Shown here one piece after another: positions 60,609 to 64,000 of a DNA stretch of 64,000 nt. The number at the start of each line of letters is the position of its first letter. The first letter of the stretch is position 1. Source of the DNA: Rhodococcus ruber NBRC 15591 (lineage in GTDB: Bacteria > Actinomycetota > Actinomycetes > Mycobacteriales > Mycobacteriaceae); contig NZ_BCXE01000022.1 in NCBI RefSeq assembly GCF_001894945.1, positions 62,001 to 126,000 on the forward strand. Reading direction: 5' to 3'. The position numbers were made by a program, and so were the translations under genes. The notes under the pieces are model-generated. The model made no database searches. It saw only the letters and a list, made by a program, of their open reading frames with translations, and was not told the origin of the DNA.

Positions 60609-61973
60609 GTGAGCCGCCCCGGTATCGTCTGGTTCCGCCGCGACCTGCGGCTGCGGGACCTGCCCACCCTGCTGTCCGTCGCCGACTCCACCGACCGTGC
60701 CCTCGCCCTGTTCGTGCTCGACGAGTCGCTGCTGCGTCCCTCCGGTTCCCCGCGCCGCACCTTCCTGATGCGGTGCCTGCGCGCCCTCGACGAGGATCTC
60801 GGCGCCCGTCTGCTCGTCACCCACGGCGACCCCGCCACGGTCGTTCCGGCGCTGGCCCGGGAACTCGACGCCGACGCGGTGCACGTCAGTGCCGACCACG
60901 GACCGTACGGCACCCGCCGCGACGACGCCGTCGAGCGGGCGCTCGGCGACGTCCCGCTGCTGCGCACCGGCTCGCCCTACGCCGTCGCCCCCGGCCGCAT
61001 CCGCAAGAGCGACGACACCCCCTACAAGGTGTTCACCCCCTTCCAACGGGCGTGGCACGAGCACGGCTGGCGCGCACCCGCCGTCACCGACGCCGGCACC
61101 GTCGACTGGATCGACCCCGGCGGTCTCGACGCGCGCGTACCGATCCCCGCCGACGACGACCTCGACGGCGCCACGCTGCCGCCCGCCGGTGAGGCGGCCG
61201 CGCTGCACCGCTGGCACGAGTTCCGCGACGACGACCTGCCGCACTACGACACCGACCGGGACCGGCCCGATCTCGATCGCACCAGCCGTCTCTCGCCGTA
61301 CCTGAAATTCGGGTGCATCCATCCGCGCACCCTCCTGCACGACGTGCGCTCCGACCGCAGCGCGGGCGCGAACCGTCTGCGCAGCGAACTGGCCTGGCGC
61401 GACTTCTACGCGGACGTGCTGTACCACCGGCCCGACACGGCCCGCCGCAACTACAACCGCCGCTTCGACGACATCGCCTACGACCGCGGCCCCGACGCCG
61501 AACGCAACTTCGCCGCATGGAAGCAGGGCCGCACCGGCTTCCCCATCGTCGACGCGGGCATGCGGCAGTTGCTCGCCGAGGGCTGGATGCACAACCGGCT
61601 CCGGATGATCGTCGCGTCCTTCCTCGCCAAGGATCTGCATCTGCCCTGGTGGTGGGGTGCCCGGCACTTCATGGACCGGCTCGTCGACGGCGACCTGGCC
61701 TCGAATCAGCACGGGTGGCAGTGGACCGCGGGCAGCGGTACCGACGCCGCGCCCTACTTCCGGGTGTTCAACCCGCTCACGCAGGGGGAGAAGTTCGATC
61801 CGACGGGTGAATACGTGCGCCGCTGGGTACCCGAACTGCGAGGTGTGGACGGCAAACGCGTGCACCGGCTCCCGGACGGCCCGCCGGACGGGTACCCCGA
61901 GCCGATCGTCGACCACGCCCACGAAAGACAGGTGGCGCTCGACCGCTACGGGCGGATCGGCGGAAAAGGCTGA
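60609..61973 (+). CDS. phrB: Deoxyribodipyrimidine photolyase
   Basis: 454 residues. N-terminal antenna domain (IVWFRRDLRLRDLPTL), FAD domain with RLSPYLKFGCI, WRDFYADVLY, FPIVDAGMRQL, MHNRLRMIVASFL and LVDGDLASNQHGWQWTAG, the class I photolyase signature. It repairs cyclobutane pyrimidine dimers with blue light. GTG at 60609. Confidence 0.93.
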   Translation: MSRPGIVWFRRDLRLRDLPTLLSVADSTDRALALFVLDESLLRPSGSPRRTFLMRCLRALDEDLGARLLVTHGDPATVVPALARELDADAVHVSADHGPYGTRRDDAVERALGDVPLLRTGSPYAVAPGRIRKSDDTPYKVFTPFQRAWHEHGWRAPAVTDAGTVDWIDPGGLDARVPIPADDDLDGATLPPAGEAAALHRWHEFRDDDLPHYDTDRDRPDLDRTSRLSPYLKFGCIHPRTLLHDVRSDRSAGANRLRSELAWRDFYADVLYHRPDTARRNYNRRFDDIAYDRGPDAERNFAAWKQGRTGFPIVDAGMRQLLAEGWMHNRLRMIVASFLAKDLHLPWWWGARHFMDRLVDGDLASNQHGWQWTAGSGTDAAPYFRVFNPLTQGEKFDPTGEYVRRWVPELRGVDGKRVHRLPDGPPDGYPEPIVDHAHERQVALDRYGRIGGKG

Positions 61974-62007
61974 CCCATCCGGGCCGCGCACCACTCCGAA
62001 TACCGAG

Positions 62008-62026
62008 GGGACGGAACGCCCGTCCC
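62008..62026 (+). terminator. Small hairpin after the photolyase gene
   Basis: GGGACGG and CCGTCCC with a five-base loop, 35 bp after the photolyase stop and 28 bp before the small ORF. Could end the phrB transcript. Confidence 0.4.
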
Positions 62027-62053
62027 GGACGGACAACCGAGAGGAACACCACC

Positions 62054-62143
62054 GTGCGAGAACTCGTCGAGACAGCGTTCATGGCAATCCACACTCCTCT
62101 GGTGAACGCCTACACCATCCTGATCAACATGATTCCCAGCTGA
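62054..62143 (+). CDS. 29-residue small protein
   Basis: GTG start, ribosome site GAGAGGAA (62038-62045) at good spacing, then 29 codons: MRELVETAFMAIHTPLVNAY followed by TILINMIPS and stop. The peptide is hydrophobic and amphipathic and could sit on or in the membrane. It lies between the photolyase and the epimerase-like gene (68 bp downstream). Confidence 0.5.
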   Translation: MRELVETAFMAIHTPLVNAYTILINMIPS

Positions 62144-62211
62144 TTCCGCGGCGGCGCCGGGACGATCCCGGCGCCGCTTCCGCGAACCCGGACCAGGCGG
62201 AGGAAGGCACG

Positions 62212-63576
62212 ATGGGCATCACGTATTCGAGCGTCGTCGACGCGCCGCGCGGCGACGTCTTCGACTGGCACAGCCGGCCGGGCGCGATCATGCGTCTGCT
62301 CCCCCCGTGGCAGCCGCTGCGGGTGATCTCCGAGAGCGAGTCCCTGAAGTCGGGCCGGGCCGTGCTCGGCCTGCCCGGCGGACTGCGGTGGGTCGCCGAA
62401 CACCAGGCCGACGCCTACGACCCGCCCGCGCGATTCGTCGACAGCGTCGGCCGCGACGGGCTCACCTCGCTGCCCGCCGGACTGGTGATGCCGTGGCGGC
62501 ACGAGCACACCTTCGAGGCGCTCGGCTCCCGTCGCACCCGGGTCGTCGACCGAGTCGACACGCCCGTCCCGGAGTTGCTGCTGAAGCAGACCTTCTACTA
62601 CCGGCACCGCCAGCTCGCCGACGACCTCGCCGCCCATCAGTGGTCGCACGAGCAGGGAGTGCGACCCGCGACGGTCGCCGTCACCGGATCGTCGGGTCTC
62701 GTCGGCACCGCGCTGTGCGCCTACCTGAGCACCGGCGGCTACCGGGTCGTCCGGCTCGTGCGCGGCGAACCGCGCGGCGACGACGAACGTCGCTGGGATC
62801 CGGACGCGCCCGCACCCGACCTGCTCGAGGGCATCGACGCCGTCGTCCACCTCGCCGGCGCCTCGATCTCCGGTCGCTTCAACGCCGCCCACAAGGCCGC
62901 GATCAGGGACAGCCGGATCCGGCCCACCCGGCTGCTGGCCGAACTCGCGGCACGCACCCCCAACGGGCCGGCGACGTTCGTCTCCGCGTCGGCGATCGGG
63001 CTCTACGGCTACGACCGGGGCGACGAACCGCTCGCCGAGGACGCGCAGCAGGGGTCCGGGTTCCTCGCCGACGTCGTCGCCGACTGGGAGGCCGCCACCG
63101 CTCCCGCCTCGTCCGGTGGACTGCGCGTGGTGCTGGTGCGGACCGGCATCGTGCAGACCCCGCGCGGCGGGCCGCTGCAGCTGCTGCGCCCGCTGTTCGA
63201 GGCCGGGCTCGGCGGCCGGCTCGGCAGCGGCCGGCAGTGGCTGTCGTGGATCGACCTCGACGACCTGCTCGACGTCTACCACCGGGCCCTCGCCGATCCG
63301 AGGATCAGGGGACCGATCAATGCCGTTGCCCCCGAACCGGTTCGCAACGACGAATACACCCGCACGCTCGCGCGGGTGCTGCACCGGCCGGCGCTGCTGC
63401 CGGTGCCGGGATTCGGGCCCCGGCTGCTGCTCGGCGACGAGGGCGCGCGGGAGGTCGCCACCGCCGATCAGTGCGTGGTCCCGCAGTGCCTGGTCGACCA
63501 CGGCCACCGGTTCCGCCGGCCGAAGCTCGAAGCCTGCCTGCGACACCAGCTCGGACACATCGTGGAGAACGAATGA
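62212..63576 (+). CDS. SRPBCC plus TIGR01777-type epimerase protein
   Basis: 454 residues with two parts. Residues 1-145 look like an SRPBCC/START-like lipid-binding domain (YSSVVDAPRGDVFDWHSRPG, PWRHEHTFEAL). Residues 150-454 are a TIGR01777 NAD-dependent epimerase/dehydratase-like domain (VTGSSGLVGTALCAYL, VVHLAGASISGRF, FVSASAIGLYGYDRG, WLSWIDLDD). Similar fusions occur in actinobacteria; the reaction is unknown. ATG at 62212 with GGAGGAAGG. Overlaps the next gene by 4 bp. Confidence 0.9.
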   Translation: MGITYSSVVDAPRGDVFDWHSRPGAIMRLLPPWQPLRVISESESLKSGRAVLGLPGGLRWVAEHQADAYDPPARFVDSVGRDGLTSLPAGLVMPWRHEHTFEALGSRRTRVVDRVDTPVPELLLKQTFYYRHRQLADDLAAHQWSHEQGVRPATVAVTGSSGLVGTALCAYLSTGGYRVVRLVRGEPRGDDERRWDPDAPAPDLLEGIDAVVHLAGASISGRFNAAHKAAIRDSRIRPTRLLAELAARTPNGPATFVSASAIGLYGYDRGDEPLAEDAQQGSGFLADVVADWEAATAPASSGGLRVVLVRTGIVQTPRGGPLQLLRPLFEAGLGGRLGSGRQWLSWIDLDDLLDVYHRALADPRIRGPINAVAPEPVRNDEYTRTLARVLHRPALLPVPGFGPRLLLGDEGAREVATADQCVVPQCLVDHGHRFRRPKLEACLRHQLGHIVENE

Positions 63577-64000
63577 ACACCCCTGCGCTGCGCATCCTCG
63601 TCACCGGCGCCACCGGCTACATCGGGGGCCGGCTCGCGCCGCTGCTTGTCGACGCGGGCCACCGGGTGCGGGTCCTGGCCCGCACCCCGGACAAGCTGCG
63701 GGACGTGCCGTGGGCCGGCGACGTCGAGATCGTGCGCGGTGACCTGACCGATCCGCAGTCCCTGGCCGTCGCCTGCCGGGACGTCGACGTCCTGTACTAC
63801 CTGGTGCATTCGATGGGTGGGCGCGGGGAGTTCATCGACACCGAGCGCGCGGAAGCCGAGAACGTCGCCGCCGCTGCCCGCGCGGCCGGGGTGCGGCGCA
63901 TCGTGTATCTCGGTGGGCTGCATCCGGACACGGCCGACCTCTCCACCCATCTGCGGTCCCGGGAGCAGGTCGGCCGGATCCTCGTCGAATCCGGGGTGCC
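63573..64000 (+). CDS. NAD(P)-binding NmrA/SDR-type protein, cut by the window edge
   Basis: First 142 residues of a Rossmann protein: ILVTGATGYIGGRLAPLLVD, VRGDLTDPQSLAVACRDVDV, YYLVHSMGGRGEF and RIVYLGGLHP. It resembles atypical SDRs (SDR_a5-like, often followed by a DUF2867 part). ATG overlaps the previous TGA, so the two oxidoreductases are translated together. The C-terminus lies beyond the window. Confidence 0.88.
   Translation, partial: MNTPALRILVTGATGYIGGRLAPLLVDAGHRVRVLARTPDKLRDVPWAGDVEIVRGDLTDPQSLAVACRDVDVLYYLVHSMGGRGEFIDTERAEAENVAAAARAAGVRRIVYLGGLHPDTADLSTHLRSREQVGRILVESGV

Overview
This window is high-GC actinobacterial DNA, most likely from Rhodococcus or a close mycolic-acid relative. 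The evidence is the family content: a GabD2-type succinate-semialdehyde dehydrogenase, a UdgX-type uracil-DNA glycosylase with an RRIH loop, a single-chain long-chain acyl-CoA carboxylase, DUF6474 and DUF5313 proteins, Baeyer-Villiger monooxygenases, and heavy use of GTG/TTG starts with 4-bp ATGA/GTGA overlaps. No rRNA, tRNA or CRISPR array was seen.

Left part (1-27,000) is mostly chromosomal: an alpha/beta hydrolase, a RecB-like nuclease, a copper gene pair (CopC/CopD), an AraC regulator, a membrane hydrolase, UdgX, the acyl-CoA carboxylase with its TetR regulator, a flavin monooxygenase with a divergent TetR and a perfect palindromic operator, a CapA-like protein, a diguanylate cyclase and GabD2. 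A signalling patch follows (22,481-25,698): a zinc-ribbon peptide, an RsbW-like kinase, a GAF-ANTAR protein and an ANTAR-AraC fusion. Three genes in this part (ends at 884, 7854 and 10159) carry short tandem repeats that copy their last codons together with the stop codon, always in multiples of three bases.

Middle part (27,100-54,800) is accessory. A Baeyer-Villiger operon (monooxygenase, esterase, acyl-CoA dehydrogenase, short-chain dehydrogenase) is followed by the C-terminal stump of a DNA methyltransferase. Then comes a complete Tn402/Tn5053/Tn7-like transposon, 32,243-46,321. Its ends match the pattern TGT-N5-TTCGAAGT-N5-TCAGTG and it is flanked by a 5-bp TCGAA duplication. It encodes TniA, TniB, two TniQ-like proteins and a resolvase with a res site, and carries cargo of two aldo-keto reductases, an SDR, an XRE regulator, an MFS exporter and a flavodoxin lipoprotein. 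It landed about 55 bp from the res-like site of a second, related resolvase (46,423), which fits the res-site targeting known for Tn5053/Tn402. Beyond it lie a PIN toxin-antitoxin pair, a conserved gene pair, a pRiA4b ORF-3-like protein, and an active tyrosine recombinase in operon with a degenerate one.

Right part (55,105-64,000) is chromosomal again: a FadD-type acyl-CoA ligase, a DUF5313 protein, a GntR regulator divergent from RraA, a thioesterase, small conserved proteins, an S4 protein, a photolyase, a 29-residue peptide, a TIGR01777 epimerase-like protein and the start of another NAD(P)-binding protein cut by the window edge.
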